Below are positions 26,980 through 36,375 of a DNA stretch of 64,000 nucleotides, piece by piece; position 1 is the stretch's first letter; each line of letters opens with the position of its first letter. The position numbers and the translations under genes were made by a program. Source of the DNA: Jannaschia sp. Os4 (GTDB taxonomy: Bacteria > Pseudomonadota > Alphaproteobacteria > Rhodobacterales > Rhodobacteraceae); assembly GCF_016820245.1 (NCBI RefSeq), contig NZ_JAFCAR010000005.1, forward strand, positions 496,001 to 560,000, written 5' to 3'. The notes beneath the pieces are model-generated. The model made no database searches and was not told the DNA's origin. It saw only the letters and a list, made by a program, of their open reading frames with translations.

Positions 26980-27905
26980 GCATGATGGGGTTGCGGCTCG
27001 GCCGCGCGGGCGCGGACCGGCTGATGCCGATGCACCTCGTCCTCGACGAGGAGGGCGACGTGCTCCACGCCGGGCCCGCCCTCGAGAAGATCGCGGGGCG
27101 ATCCCTCGCCAAGCGCCCGATGGAGGAGGTGCTGCGCTTCTGTCGCCCCTACGCGGCCTCCACGCCCGACTCCTTCGCGCCGCTTGCGGGTCGCGCCCTG
27201 CAGGTGGAGCTGCTGGGCGCGGGCGAGGGGCGGCGCCCGGTCCCGCTGCGCGCGGTGCTGGTGACCCTGCCGCAGGGCGGCGCCCTGCTGCACCTGTCGC
27301 CGGGCGTGCGCCTCGCCCGCACGGTGCGCGACCACGGCCTCGACGCGACCGACTTCTCGCCCGTCGACCCGTCCGTCGAGCTGCTCTTCATGTGCGAGGC
27401 GCAGGCCCTCGTCCGCGGCGAGCTGGAGCGGCTCGCCACCGGGGGCACGCGCGCGTCCGACTGGACCTCGCGCAAGCCCGCCGCGCCCGGGGAGGCGTCC
27501 GCCATCGCCGCCGCGCTCACGGGGGCGATGGACTCCACCGCCTTCGGGTTCGTGCGCATCTCCACCGCCGAGCCGGGCGCCCAGACGCGGGAGCGGCTGC
27601 GCGAGATGGCCGCCCGCAGCCTCCGGGACCGGGACACGATCCTTGACACGCCCGATGGGCTGCTCCTCGTCGTCGCCGACGGCGAGGACGGCGCCGTCGC
27701 CACCGTCGCCGCCCGCCTCCGGGGCAGGCTGCACCGCCTCGCCGAGGACGGCCTGCTGTCGCAGGTGGAGGTCGCGGCATGGGGCGCCGCGCGCTGCGAC
27801 GAGGAGGAGGAGGGCGACCTCCCCGCCGCCGCGCCCGACGGCTACGCCTACGGCGCGCGCGCCGCGTCCCTGCCGCGCGCGGGATCCGCAGCGGTCGGCG
27901 GGTAG
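26976..27905 (+). CDS. HNOBA (heme-NO-binding-associated) protein with degenerate GGDEF domain
   Basis: 309 residues. The HNOBA (PAS-like) domain is at about 15-135: MPMHLVLDEEGDVLHAGPAL, GGALLHLSPGVRLARTVRDH, then GLDATDFSPVDPSVELLFMCEAQ leading into a short signalling helix (about 133-155). The rest aligns by eye to a GGDEF domain: LTGAMDSTAFGFVRI recalls D-x-LTGLxNR, and TILDTPDGLLLVVADGE sits where R-x-GGDEF should be. The catalytic GG(D/E)EF is gone, so cyclic-di-GMP synthesis is not expected. Translationally coupled to the H-NOX-like gene. Confidence 0.8.
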   Translation: MSMMGLRLGRAGADRLMPMHLVLDEEGDVLHAGPALEKIAGRSLAKRPMEEVLRFCRPYAASTPDSFAPLAGRALQVELLGAGEGRRPVPLRAVLVTLPQGGALLHLSPGVRLARTVRDHGLDATDFSPVDPSVELLFMCEAQALVRGELERLATGGTRASDWTSRKPAAPGEASAIAAALTGAMDSTAFGFVRISTAEPGAQTRERLREMAARSLRDRDTILDTPDGLLLVVADGEDGAVATVAARLRGRLHRLAEDGLLSQVEVAAWGAARCDEEEEGDLPAAAPDGYAYGARAASLPRAGSAAVGG

Positions 27906-28236
27906 GGCGGATTGCCTACGGGTCGGATGACGATGCCCCGCCCCCCGATCCATCCACGCCGGACCGCAGGCGATGGCCGGGGCGTTCGGCGTTCCGAGGC
28001 GCGAGGTGCAGGCGACCGTCCCGTCGTGGACCTAGGGGACGGGCTTCCGCCGGATGCGGGCCCTGTCTCCAATCATCCCGAACGATCACGGACCGCGGCG
28101 GCGTCGGGTCCATCGCGGTGGCGACGCGTCCCGGACGGGGTGCCGACGCACGGACGCAAGGTCCGCCCGCCCCTCGGCAGCGTCCCCTGCGAGGGGGAAC
28201 CGGCGTGCCGCAAGCACCTGTCTCTGCTGTGGAAGA
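27906..28236. other. Gene-free stretch of about 330 bases before tRNA-Glu
   Basis: No frame here has both a plausible start and family-like protein text. There is no clear T-run terminator, although CGGGAC/GTCCCG-type short dyads occur. It separates the HNOBA gene (+) from the converging tRNA-Glu (-). I see nothing specific in it. Confidence 0.5.
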
Positions 28237-28311
28237 TGGTACCCCGTAGGGGAATCGAACCCCTCTTTCCAGGTTGAAAACCTGGCGTCCTAACCGATAG
28301 ACGAACGGGGC
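28237..28311 (-). tRNA. tRNA-Glu (anticodon TTC), CCA encoded
   Basis: The minus strand folds to a full cloverleaf. Acceptor GCCCCGT/ACGGGGT has a 1-72 G-U. The D arm is GTC...GAC, the anticodon stem CCAGG/CCTGG with loop TTTTCAA (anticodon TTC), and the T arm AGGGG-TTCGATT-CCCCT. The discriminator is A and the 3' CCA is encoded (28239-28237). It lies downstream of recJ on the same strand but has its own promoter. Confidence 0.97.
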
Positions 28312-28326
28312 CCGCCGGTGAGGCGC

Positions 28327-28355
28327 TCTCTAGGGCAGGGGGCCAGAGGCCGCAA
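28327..28355 (-). promoter_or_regulatory. tRNA-Glu promoter
   Basis: On the minus strand: -35 TTGCGG (28355-28350), 17-base spacer, -10 TAGAGA (28332-28327). Transcription would start about nine bases before the mature tRNA 5' end. A GC-rich stretch lies between the -10 box and the tRNA. Confidence 0.65.
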
Positions 28356-28384
28356 CCGGTTTTTTACCCCCCGGCCGCACCCCG

Positions 28385-30130
28385 TCAGGCGGCCCCGTCG
28401 CCCGGCAGGGCGACGTCCTCGACGCTGACCTGGACGGTCTCGCGCCCCTGCCACCGGTTGATCTCCAGCCGACCGGCGACGTGGAGCGGCGCCCCCGCCG
28501 CCCGCTCCACCATCGCGGCGATCCCGTTGCCCCCGGCGCGGAACGCGATCCCCTCCAGCCGCGCCGCGCCGTCCGTCAGGTCCAGCTTCAGGTGCCCGTC
28601 CCCGACGGCGCGGTGATGACGGACCCGCAGGGCCGGGAAGGCGAAGCGCGGCGCGGAGGCGCCCTGCCCGAACGGCCCCGCCGCCTGCAGGGCCGCCACG
28701 AGGTCGCGGGTCGCCGCCCGGGGCATCAGCGTCGCGTCGACCGCCAGCGCGGGACCGTCCGACGGCCCCTGCCGCGCGACGAGCGCCTCGAGCCGCGCCA
28801 TCGCCGCCCCCACGCCCGCGACGGGGACCGACAGGCCCGCCGCCATCCTGTGGCCCCCACCCTTCGCCAAGAGCCCCTCGGCCGCGAGACGCTGCACCGC
28901 AGCACCGATGTCGACGCCCGCCACCGACCGCGCCGACCCCGTCGCCATGCCCTCGGTGCCGAGGCCGATCACGACGGACGGCTTGCCGGTCCGCTCCTTC
29001 ATCCGGGACGCGACGATGCCGACGACGCCGGGGTGCCAGCCCTCGCCCGCGGCCCAAGCCAGCGGACCCTCCCGCGCCTCCGCCTGCGCCAGCGCCTCCT
29101 CGGTGATCCGCGCCTCCATCGCGCGCCGCTCCCGGTTCAGGCCGTCGAGCCGTGCCGCCAGCGCCGCCGCCTCGGACGCGTCCGCGGTCGAGAGCAGCCG
29201 GGCCCCGAGGTCGCTCGCCCCGATGCGCCCGCCCGCGTTGATGCGCGGCCCCAAGAGGTAGCCGAGGTGGTAGGCCGACGGAGGCCCGTCCATCCGCGCC
29301 ACGTCCGCCAGCGCGACCAGCCCCGGCCGCGCCCGCCGCCCCAGCACCTGCAGCCCCGCGCGCACCAGCGCCCGGTTCACCCCCACCAACGGCGCCACGT
29401 CCGCGACCGTCGCCAAGGCAACGAGGTCCAGCATCGCCATCGGATCCGGCCCCGCCATGCCGTCGTCGCGCAGCCGCCGGTTGGCTTGCACGAGGCAGAG
29501 GAACACCACGGCGGCGGCACAGAGATGCGCGTGCTCGCCGCCCTCGTCGACGCGGCACGGGTTCACCACGGCGTGGACGTCCGGCAGCGTCTCCTGCCCG
29601 AGATGGTGGTCCAGCACGATCACGTCCGCGCCCGCGGCGGCGGCCAGCGCCTCGTGGGCGACGGTCCCGCAGTCGACGCAGAGGATCAGGTCGTGCGCGG
29701 AAGCCAGCCCGGCCATCGCGGGCGCGTTGGGGCCGTATCCCTCCGACAGCCGGTCGGGCACGTAGAGCGTGGCCTCCCGCCCGAAGTGCCGCAGCCACCA
29801 GATCAGAAGCGCGGCCGAGGCGCCGCCGTCCACGTCATAGTCGGCGAACACCGCGATCCGCTCGCGCCGGGTCACCGCCGCCACCAGCCGGGCCGCGGCG
29901 CGGTCCATGTCGAGGAAGGTGGTCGGGTCGGGCAGCAGGTCGCGCAGCTTCGGATCGAGGAAGCCCGCGGCCCCCTCCGCCGTCACGCCACGCCGGGCGA
30001 GGTGGCGGGCGAGCACATGGGGATGGCCGCCTTGCGCGATCGCCTCGGCCAGCCGCTCCTGCGCGGGGTCCAGCCCCACCCACGCCCGGCCCGTGGCCGA
30101 GCGCGTCACCCCGAGATACGCGTCCCCCAT
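28385..30130 (-). CDS. recJ: Single-stranded-DNA-specific exonuclease RecJ
   Basis: 581 residues, a 5'-3' ssDNA exonuclease for recombination and mismatch repair. DHH-family motifs: IAVFADYDVDGGASAALLIW (motif I), CVDCGTVAHEAL, IVLDHHLGQETLPDVHAVVNP (motif III DHH), then DHHA1 with GGHRMAAGLSV-like GGGHRMAAG and a C-terminal OB fold. It is the last protein gene of the hom-AKR-glpX-recJ series, 40 bases after glpX. Confidence 0.95.
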   Translation of the reverse strand: MGDAYLGVTRSATGRAWVGLDPAQERLAEAIAQGGHPHVLARHLARRGVTAEGAAGFLDPKLRDLLPDPTTFLDMDRAAARLVAAVTRRERIAVFADYDVDGGASAALLIWWLRHFGREATLYVPDRLSEGYGPNAPAMAGLASAHDLILCVDCGTVAHEALAAAAGADVIVLDHHLGQETLPDVHAVVNPCRVDEGGEHAHLCAAAVVFLCLVQANRRLRDDGMAGPDPMAMLDLVALATVADVAPLVGVNRALVRAGLQVLGRRARPGLVALADVARMDGPPSAYHLGYLLGPRINAGGRIGASDLGARLLSTADASEAAALAARLDGLNRERRAMEARITEEALAQAEAREGPLAWAAGEGWHPGVVGIVASRMKERTGKPSVVIGLGTEGMATGSARSVAGVDIGAAVQRLAAEGLLAKGGGHRMAAGLSVPVAGVGAAMARLEALVARQGPSDGPALAVDATLMPRAATRDLVAALQAAGPFGQGASAPRFAFPALRVRHHRAVGDGHLKLDLTDGAARLEGIAFRAGGNGIAAMVERAAGAPLHVAGRLEINRWQGRETVQVSVEDVALPGDGAA

Positions 30131-30170
30131 GCGCCGCCCCTAGCCGGGCGGCGGCGGGGGCGGCAAGGCG

Positions 30171-31142
30171 TCAGGTCGGGTTGCGGTAGGTCATGCGCCG
30201 GACGCTGCCGGTCTTGGAGCGCATCAGGATGGTCTCGGCGGTCAGGTAGCCCGGCTCGCGCCGGATGCCCGGCAGGATCGAGCCGTCCGTGACGCCCGTC
30301 GCCGCGAAGATCACGTCCGAGGTCACCATGTCGTCGCGGGTGTAGACCCGGTCGAGGTTGGTGATGCCCGCCTTGGCGGCACGCCCGCGCTCGTCGTCGT
30401 CGCGGAAGGTCAGGCGCCCCCACATCTGCCCGCCCATGCACTTGAGCGCCGCCGCCGCGAGCACGCCCTCGGGCGCCCCGCCGGAGCCCATGTACATGTC
30501 GATCCCGGTCTTCTGCGCCTCGGCGCAGTGGATCACGCCCGCCACGTCCCCGTCCGTGATCAGGCGAATGGCGCAGTCGGTGGTGCGCAACTCCTCGATC
30601 ATCGCCTCGTGGCGCGGGCGCTCCAGCACGCAGACGGTGATGTCGTGGGTCGAGCAGCCCTTTGCGGCGGCGAGCGCGTTGACCCGCTCAGCGGGATCCA
30701 TGTCCATCGTCACGACGCCGGGACGGTAGCCGGGGCCGATGGCGAGCTTGTCCATGTAGACGTCAGGGGCGTGGAGCAGCGAATGGCGCGGGGCCATGGC
30801 GATCACGGTGAGCGCGTTCGGCATGTCCTTGGCCGTGAGCGTCGTGCCCTCCAGCGGGTCGAGCGCGATGTCGACCTCCGGGGCCGTGTCGCCGCCATGC
30901 CCGCCGCCCACCTCCTCGCCGATGTAGAGCATGGGCGCCTCGTCGCGCTCCCCCTCGCCGATGACGACGGTGCCGCGGATGTCGAGCAGGTTGAGCTGGT
31001 CGCGCATCGCGTTGACCGCCGCTTGGTCCGCCGCCTTCTCGTCGCCGCGCCCGATCAGCGAGGCCGAGGCGAGCGCCGCCGCCTCCGACACGCGGGCGAG
31101 GCCCAGCGACAGCATCCGGTCGTTGAAGTCGGTCTTGGCCAT
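30171..31142 (-). CDS. glpX: Fructose-1,6-bisphosphatase class II
   Basis: 323 residues, the GlpX-type phosphatase of gluconeogenesis and the Calvin cycle. Family motifs: VVIGEGERDEAPMLYIGEEVG (metal ligands), DIALDPLEGTTLTAKDMPNALTV, YMDKLAIGPGYRPGVVTMDM and GSGGAPEGVLAAAALKC. MAKTDFNDRMLSLGLARVSE is the usual N-terminus. Lies between an aldo/keto reductase and recJ on the same strand. Confidence 0.96.
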   Translation of the reverse strand: MAKTDFNDRMLSLGLARVSEAAALASASLIGRGDEKAADQAAVNAMRDQLNLLDIRGTVVIGEGERDEAPMLYIGEEVGGGHGGDTAPEVDIALDPLEGTTLTAKDMPNALTVIAMAPRHSLLHAPDVYMDKLAIGPGYRPGVVTMDMDPAERVNALAAAKGCSTHDITVCVLERPRHEAMIEELRTTDCAIRLITDGDVAGVIHCAEAQKTGIDMYMGSGGAPEGVLAAAALKCMGGQMWGRLTFRDDDERGRAAKAGITNLDRVYTRDDMVTSDVIFAATGVTDGSILPGIRREPGYLTAETILMRSKTGSVRRMTYRNPT

Positions 31143-31227
31143 GTCGCTCTCCGGACGCCGTGGGGGATCGCCGTCGGCCTAGACGCCGGGGGGAGGGGGG
31201 GCAACCGGCGGTTGCGCTAACGTGCCC

Positions 31228-32274
31228 TCACACCCCCTCGGAGGACGTGGCCCAGAGGTTCAGCCCCGACTCGCACGTCAGCGCGTCGATCCGCGCCAGC
31301 TCGTCCTCGGAGAACGCGAGCTTGGCCGTCGCGCCCGCGCAGTCCGTCACCTGCTCGGGACGCGACGCGCCGATCAGGGCGGAGGTCACGCGCCCGCCGC
31401 GCAGCACCCACGCGATGGCCATCTGCGCCAGCGTCTGCCCCCGGTCCGACGCCAGCGCGTCGAGGCCGCGCAGCGCCTCGATCATCCCGTCCATCACCGT
31501 GCGCGGGTCGAGCGACTTGTTCTGCGCCGCCCGGCTGCCCTCGGGGATGCCGCCGAGGTACTTCTTGGTCAGCAGGCCCTGCGCGAGAGGCGTGAAGGCG
31601 ATCGAGCCGATCCCCGCCTCGTCCAGCGTGTCGAGCAGCGCGTCGCGCTCCACCCACCGGTTGAGCATGTTGTAGGACGGCTGATGGATCACGCAGGGCG
31701 TGCCGAGGTCCCGCAGGATCGCCGCCGCCTCCCGCGTCCGCCGGGCGTTGTAGCTTGAGATGCCGACGTAGAGCGCCTTGCCCGACCGGACGATCGCGTC
31801 GAGCGCGCCCATCGTCTCCTCCAAGGGCGTGTCGGGGTCGAAGCGGTGGGAGTAGAAGATGTCGACGTAGTCCACGCCCAGCCGCCGCAGCGAGGCGTCG
31901 CAGGACGCGATCAGGTACTTGCGGCTCCCCATCTCGCCGTAGGGTCCGGGCCACATGCGGTAGCCCGCCTTGGACGAGATGACGAGCTCGTCCCGGTGCC
32001 CGCGGAAGTCGGTGCGGAGGATCTCGCCGAAGGCGCGCTCGGCGCTGCCCGGCTCGGGGCCGTAGTTGTTGGCGAGGTCGAAATGGGTGATGCCCGCGTC
32101 GAAGGCGGTCCGGCAGATCGCGCGCTTGGTCGCGTGGGGCGCGTCGTCCCCGAAGTTGTGCCACAGCCCCAGCGAGACCGCGGGCAGGGTCAGGCCCGAG
32201 CGCCCGCAGCGCCGGTAGGGCATCGTGTCGTAGCGGGTCGGGGCGGGGGCGTAGGGGATGGCGGGATCGGCCAT
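31228..32274 (-). CDS. Aldo/keto reductase, YghZ (glyceraldehyde 3-phosphate reductase)-like
   Basis: 348-residue NADPH-dependent TIM-barrel oxidoreductase of the Kv-beta/YghZ branch. Catalytic tetrad: Asp in HFDLANNYGPEPGSAE, Tyr in NNYGP, Lys in VISSKAGYRMWPGPYGEMGS, and His in DIFYSHRFDPDTPLEETM. The tail ALIGASRPEQV binds NADPH. The start MADPAIPYAPAPTRYD at 32274 is one base after the hom stop and uses a ribosome site inside the hom 3' end, so it is likely coupled to hom. Substrate not determinable. Confidence 0.93.
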   Translation of the reverse strand: MADPAIPYAPAPTRYDTMPYRRCGRSGLTLPAVSLGLWHNFGDDAPHATKRAICRTAFDAGITHFDLANNYGPEPGSAERAFGEILRTDFRGHRDELVISSKAGYRMWPGPYGEMGSRKYLIASCDASLRRLGVDYVDIFYSHRFDPDTPLEETMGALDAIVRSGKALYVGISSYNARRTREAAAILRDLGTPCVIHQPSYNMLNRWVERDALLDTLDEAGIGSIAFTPLAQGLLTKKYLGGIPEGSRAAQNKSLDPRTVMDGMIEALRGLDALASDRGQTLAQMAIAWVLRGGRVTSALIGASRPEQVTDCAGATAKLAFSEDELARIDALTCESGLNLWATSSEGV

Positions 32275-32275
32275 C

Positions 32276-33559
32276 TCAGACCTCTTGGATCTGCAGCGCG
32301 ACGGGCGCCTCGGTGACGACGCCGGTCCCCTCCAGCCCCGCCAGCGCACGGGCCAGCGCGTCGGCCGCGCAGGGATGGGTGACGATCAGGACGGGCGCGT
32401 CGGCGCCGGGGTGGTCGTACTGGCGCATCCGGTCGATGGAGATGCCCGCCTCCCCCAGCACCGTGGCCACGCGCGCCAGCGCCCCCGGCTCGTCGCGCAG
32501 CGAGAGGCGCAGGTAGTGCGCGTGATCCGTCCCGCCGACCGCCCGGCTCGCAGCGGCCAATCCGGCCGCGGGCTGGCCGAAGGGCGGAAGCGCGTGGCCC
32601 CGCGCGACGTCCATCACGTCCGCCATCACCGCGCTGGCCGTCGGCCCCGCGCCCGCCCCCGCCCCGCGCAGGACGATCTGGCCGGCCGCGTCGCCCTCGA
32701 TCACCACCATGTTGGTCGCGCCTTCCAAGGCCCCCAAGGGCGAGTCGGCGGGCACCAGCGTCGGGCGCATCGACTGCGCGACCCCGTCGCCCACCGCCTC
32801 CGCCACGCCGAGCAGCTTGATGCGGTAGCCCATGTCGCGCGCGCGGCGGATGTCGTCGATCGAGACGCGCTCGATCCCCTGCAGCTCCACCCCGTCGAAA
32901 TCGACCCGCGTCCCGAATGCGATGGCCGACAGCAGCGCCAGCTTGTGGCCCGCGTCGATCCCTCCCACGTCGAGCGTGGGGTCCGCCTCGAGGTAGCCCA
33001 GCGCGCGGGCCTCCTCGAACACCTCGTCGTAGGGCAGGCCTTCGGCCTCCATGCGGGTCAGGATGTAGTTGCAGGTGCCGTTCATCACGCCCATCACCCG
33101 CGTGACCCGGTTGCCCGCCATCCCCTCGGCCAACGCCTTCACGCAGGGGATGGCCCCCGCCACGGCCGCCTCGAAGCGCAGCGGGACGCCCGCCGCCTCC
33201 GCCGCCTCCGCCAGCGCCTGCCCGTGCAGCGCCAGCATCGCCTTGTTCGCCGTGACCACGGGCTTGCCGGCCGCGAGGGCCGCCTCGACGGAGGCCTTCG
33301 CCGGTCCGTCCGATCCGCCCATCAGCTCGACGAACACGTCCACGTCGCCGCGCTTTGCGAGCGCGACCGGGTCGTCCTCCCAGGCGTAGCCGGACAGGTC
33401 CACGCCCCGGTCGCGGTCGCGCGAGCGCGCCGAGACGGCGGCGATCTCGATCCGCCGCCCGCAGCGCGCCGCCAGCAGGTCGCCCCGCGCCTGCACGATC
33501 AGCACGACGCCCGCGCCGACGGTCCCGAGCCCGGCGATCCCCAGTCGAAGCGTGGTCAT
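32276..33559 (-). CDS. hom: Homoserine dehydrogenase
   Basis: 427 residues. NAD(P) motif GIAGLGTVGAGVVLI at the N-terminus, GGSDGPAKASVEAALAAGKPVVTANKAMLA, the catalytic region FEAAVAGAIPCVKALAEGMAGN with MGVMNGTCNYILTRME, and a C-terminal ACT domain (HYLRLSLRDEPGALARVATVLGEAGISIDRM) for feedback by threonine. It reduces aspartate semialdehyde to homoserine for Thr and Met. First gene of the hom-AKR-glpX-recJ series. Confidence 0.96.
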   Translation of the reverse strand: MTTLRLGIAGLGTVGAGVVLIVQARGDLLAARCGRRIEIAAVSARSRDRDRGVDLSGYAWEDDPVALAKRGDVDVFVELMGGSDGPAKASVEAALAAGKPVVTANKAMLALHGQALAEAAEAAGVPLRFEAAVAGAIPCVKALAEGMAGNRVTRVMGVMNGTCNYILTRMEAEGLPYDEVFEEARALGYLEADPTLDVGGIDAGHKLALLSAIAFGTRVDFDGVELQGIERVSIDDIRRARDMGYRIKLLGVAEAVGDGVAQSMRPTLVPADSPLGALEGATNMVVIEGDAAGQIVLRGAGAGAGPTASAVMADVMDVARGHALPPFGQPAAGLAAASRAVGGTDHAHYLRLSLRDEPGALARVATVLGEAGISIDRMRQYDHPGADAPVLIVTHPCAADALARALAGLEGTGVVTEAPVALQIQEV

Positions 33560-33635
33560 GGCGTGGTCCCCCGTGATGGCCCGGACGGGCTATCGCGGGG
33601 GCGGGGCGGGCGCAACGCGCGCCCCGCCGCGTGGG

Positions 33636-33675
33636 GGCGGCACGGGACGAGCGCGGAGGCCGCGGTCGTGCCGCC
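33636..33675. terminator. Inverted repeat downstream of the lipoprotein gene
   Basis: GGCGGCACG (33636-33644) is complementary to CGTGCCGCC (33667-33675), with a 22-base loop that can itself fold. It lies between the stop of the lipoprotein gene at 33712 and the hom start region. No T-run. Confidence 0.4.
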
Positions 33676-33711
33676 GCGAAGGGGCGGGGGCTCCCCGTCC
33701 CCCGGTCGTCG

Positions 33712-34068
33712 TCAGAGCGGCGCGGCCCGCAACGCGTCCGCCCGCGCGCGCAGCCGTTCGCCGCGCGCGGCGAGGTCGCTCTCGGGGGGCAAGGGGGGCA
33801 GGCGGCGCTGCAGCCTGACCGCCCGGCGGACCAGGTCGGCGTTGCGCGGCGCCTGCGGCGCGCGCGCCTTCACCCGCGCGACGCGGGCGTCGAGCTCCGC
33901 CCCCACGGAGGCCGCGCGGATCGGCCGGTCGGCGGCGCCGAGGACGTCGTCCAGCGGCACGAGCGACGGCGGCGGGCCGGCCAAGGCGGCGGAATCGGCG
34001 GGGATCGACGGCGGCGGGAGGTCCGAGCAGGCGGCGAGCGGGAGCAGGAGGAGGGCGAGGGCGCGCAT
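33712..34068 (-). CDS. Small putative lipoprotein
   Basis: 118 residues. A short signal MRALALLLLPLAAC has a lipobox (LAAC, Cys14), followed by a proline-rich linker SDLPPPSIPADSAALAGPPP and a mostly helical arginine-rich domain (ARVARVKARAPQAPRNADLV, then RLQRRLPPLP). No family recognised. Sits between glyA and hom on the same strand. Confidence 0.72.
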   Translation of the reverse strand: MRALALLLLPLAACSDLPPPSIPADSAALAGPPPSLVPLDDVLGAADRPIRAASVGAELDARVARVKARAPQAPRNADLVRRAVRLQRRLPPLPPESDLAARGERLRARADALRAAPL

Positions 34069-34111
34069 CGGGCGCGACCCTAGGGCCGCGCCCGCGCGCC
34101 GTCCATCCGGC

Positions 34112-35407
34112 TCAGAGATCCGGGTAGATCGGGAAGCGGCGGCAGAGCGCCGTCGCCCGCTCGCGCACGGAGGCCTCGACGTCGGCGTTCCCCTCGGCCC
34201 CGTTCGCGGCCAGCCCGTCCACGACCTCGCAGATCAGGCGCCCCACCTCGCGGAACTCCTCTTCCCCGAACCCGCGCGTCGTGCCGGCGGGGGTGCCCAG
34301 CCGGATGCCAGAGGTGACGGTCGGCTTCTCGTCGTCGAAGGGGATGCCGTTCTTGTTGCAGGTGATGTGGGCGCGCCCGAGGGCGGCCTCGGTCGCGTTG
34401 CCCTTCACGCCCTTGGGGCGCAGGTCCACCAGCATCACGTGGCAGTCGGTGCCGCCGGTGACGATGTCGAGCCCGCCCTGCATGAGCTCGTCCGCCAGCG
34501 CTTGGGCGTTGGAGATGACCTGCGCCTGATAGTCCCTGAACTCGGGCGCCAGCCCCTCGCCGAAGGCCACCGCCTTGGCGGCGATGACGTGCATCAGGGG
34601 GCCGCCTTGGATTCCGGGGAAGATGGCCGAGTTGAACTTCTTCGCCAGCGCCTCGTCGTCGGTCAGGATCATGCCACCGCGCGGGCCGCGCAGCGTCTTG
34701 TGGGTCGTCGTGGTCACCGCGTGGGCGTGGGGGAAGGGCGAGGGGTAGTGGCCCGCCGCGATCAGCCCCGCGAAATGCGCCACGTCCGCCAGCAGGTAGG
34801 CGCCCACCGAATCGGCGATCTCGCGCATCCGGGCGAAGTCGATCTGCCGCGGGATGGCCGAGCCGCCCGCGATGATCATCTGCGGCCTGTGCTCGGCGGC
34901 CAGCGCGGCGACCTGGTCGTAGTCGAGGCGCAGGTCGTCCTCGCGCACCCCGTACTGCACCGCGTTGAACCACTTACCCGACTGGTTCGGCCGCGCCCCG
35001 TGGGTCAGGTGCCCGCCCGCGTCGAGCGACATGCCGAGGATGGTGTCGCCCGGCTTCAGCAGCGCGGTGAACACGCCTTGGTTCGCTTGGGAGCCGGAGT
35101 TCGGCTGCACGTTGGCGTAGCCGCAGCCGAAGAGCGTCTTGGCCCGCTCGATCGCCAACTCCTCGGCCACGTCGACGTATTGGCACCCGCCGTAGTAGCG
35201 CCGCCCCGGATACCCTTCGGCGTACTTGTTGGTCATCACGCCGCCCTGCGCCTCCATCACGGCGCGGGAGACGATGTTCTCGGACGCGATCAGTTCGATC
35301 TCGTCGCGCTGGCGCTCCAGCTCCTGCGCCGTGGCGCGGGCGATCTCGGGATCGGTCTCGGCGAGCGAGCGGGTGAAGAAGCCGGGCTGGCGGTGGGGGG
35401 CGTTCAT
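34112..35407 (-). CDS. glyA: Serine hydroxymethyltransferase
   Basis: 431-residue PLP enzyme that interconverts serine and glycine with tetrahydrofolate. Motifs: [74 protein letters not shown], and the PLP lysine in [14 protein letters not shown]. The C-terminus [16 protein letters not shown] is typical. Start at 35407 ([13 protein letters not shown]). Diverges from nadK with a 154-base gap in which I see no recognised riboswitch. Confidence 0.97.
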   Translation of the reverse strand: MNAPHRQPGFFTRSLAETDPEIARATAQELERQRDEIELIASENIVSRAVMEAQGGVMTNKYAEGYPGRRYYGGCQYVDVAEELAIERAKTLFGCGYANVQPNSGSQANQGVFTALLKPGDTILGMSLDAGGHLTHGARPNQSGKWFNAVQYGVREDDLRLDYDQVAALAAEHRPQMIIAGGSAIPRQIDFARMREIADSVGAYLLADVAHFAGLIAAGHYPSPFPHAHAVTTTTHKTLRGPRGGMILTDDEALAKKFNSAIFPGIQGGPLMHVIAAKAVAFGEGLAPEFRDYQAQVISNAQALADELMQGGLDIVTGGTDCHVMLVDLRPKGVKGNATEAALGRAHITCNKNGIPFDDEKPTVTSGIRLGTPAGTTRGFGEEEFREVGRLICEVVDGLAANGAEGNADVEASVRERATALCRRFPIYPDL

Positions 35408-35561
35408 GGCGGGCCTCCGGGGGGCAGGGGTCGGCGCCCCATACGCCCCGCACCGCCGGACGAAAAGCGGCGAAACCGACGCAGGCGTGGGGCGGCGCGA
35501 CTCGGCTTGCCATCCCGGGACGCCCCCGTCACCGTCGCGCGCAGACCACGCCGGAGGCCGA

Positions 35562-36326
35562 ATGCCCCACCGCCGCATCGCCTTCGTCGCCTCCCGCGCC
35601 CCCGCCGCGCAGGTGGCTTTAACGCGCCTCTCCAACCGCTACGGCCAGTGCGCCCCCGAAGAAGCGGACATCGTCGTGGCGCTCGGCGGCGACGGCTTCA
35701 TGCTCGAGACGCTGCACGCGACGCAGGCGCTCGACGCGCCGACCTACGGCATGAACCGCGGCACCGTCGGCTTCCTGATGAACGAGTATGCCGAGGACGA
35801 CCTGCTCTGGCGGCTCGACGCGGCCGAGGAGGCGGTGACCAACCCGCTCAAGATGCACGCCACCCGCACCGACGGCACCGAGGTCGAGGCGCTGGCCATC
35901 AACGAGGTGAACCTGCTGCGGACCGGGCCGCAGGCCGCGCGCCTGCGGATCGCGGTGGACGGCAAGGTCCGCATGGAGGAACTGGTCTGCGACGGCGCGC
36001 TGGTGGCGACGCCGGCCGGCTCCACCGCCTACAACTACTCGGCCCACGGCCCAATCCTGCCCATCGGCTCGGAGGTGCTGGCCCTGACGGCGGTGGCGGC
36101 CTTCCGCCCCCGCCGCTGGCGCGGCGCGCTGCTGCCCCGCGCCGCGCGCGTCCGGTTCGACGTGCTGGACGTGGAGAAGCGCCCGATGATGGCCGAGGCG
36201 GACGGCACGAGCGTGCGCGACGTGGTGCGGGTGGAGGTGGCGACCGAGCCTGCCGTCTGCCACCGCCTGCTCTTCGATCCGGGCCACGGGCTGGAGGAGC
36301 GGCTGTTGCGCGAGCAGTTCACCTGA
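35562..36326 (+). CDS. nadK: NAD kinase
   Basis: 254 residues. The NAD kinase motif GGDG is in [19 protein letters not shown], with the family NE/D region [18 protein letters not shown] and the glycine-rich region [25 protein letters not shown]. It phosphorylates NAD to NADP with ATP. The start at 35562 ([15 protein letters not shown]) follows GGAGGCCGA. A strong hairpin and an intergenic repeat separate it from metG. Confidence 0.95.
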   Translation: MPHRRIAFVASRAPAAQVALTRLSNRYGQCAPEEADIVVALGGDGFMLETLHATQALDAPTYGMNRGTVGFLMNEYAEDDLLWRLDAAEEAVTNPLKMHATRTDGTEVEALAINEVNLLRTGPQAARLRIAVDGKVRMEELVCDGALVATPAGSTAYNYSAHGPILPIGSEVLALTAVAAFRPRRWRGALLPRAARVRFDVLDVEKRPMMAEADGTSVRDVVRVEVATEPAVCHRLLFDPGHGLEERLLREQFT

Positions 36327-36330
36327 CGGG

Positions 36331-36354
36331 GTCGGACGCCTGACGGCGTCCGAC
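36331..36354 (+). terminator. Terminator-like hairpin after nadK
   Basis: GTCGGACGCC (36331-36340) pairs perfectly with GGCGTCCGAC (36345-36354) around TGAC: ten pairs, four bases after the nadK stop. Confidence 0.7.
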
Positions 36355-36375
36355 CGGCGGGTGCGCCGCCCCCGC

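Noticed and set aside
32258-36343. Very long open frame (over 1300 codons) on the plus strand across 32-36 kb, most of it antisense to hom and glyA
   Set aside because: Its protein text is low-complexity Arg/Gly/His/Val without domains over the antisense part, typical of mirror frames in very GC-rich DNA. Only its neighbours (hom, glyA on minus, nadK on plus in another frame) show family motifs.
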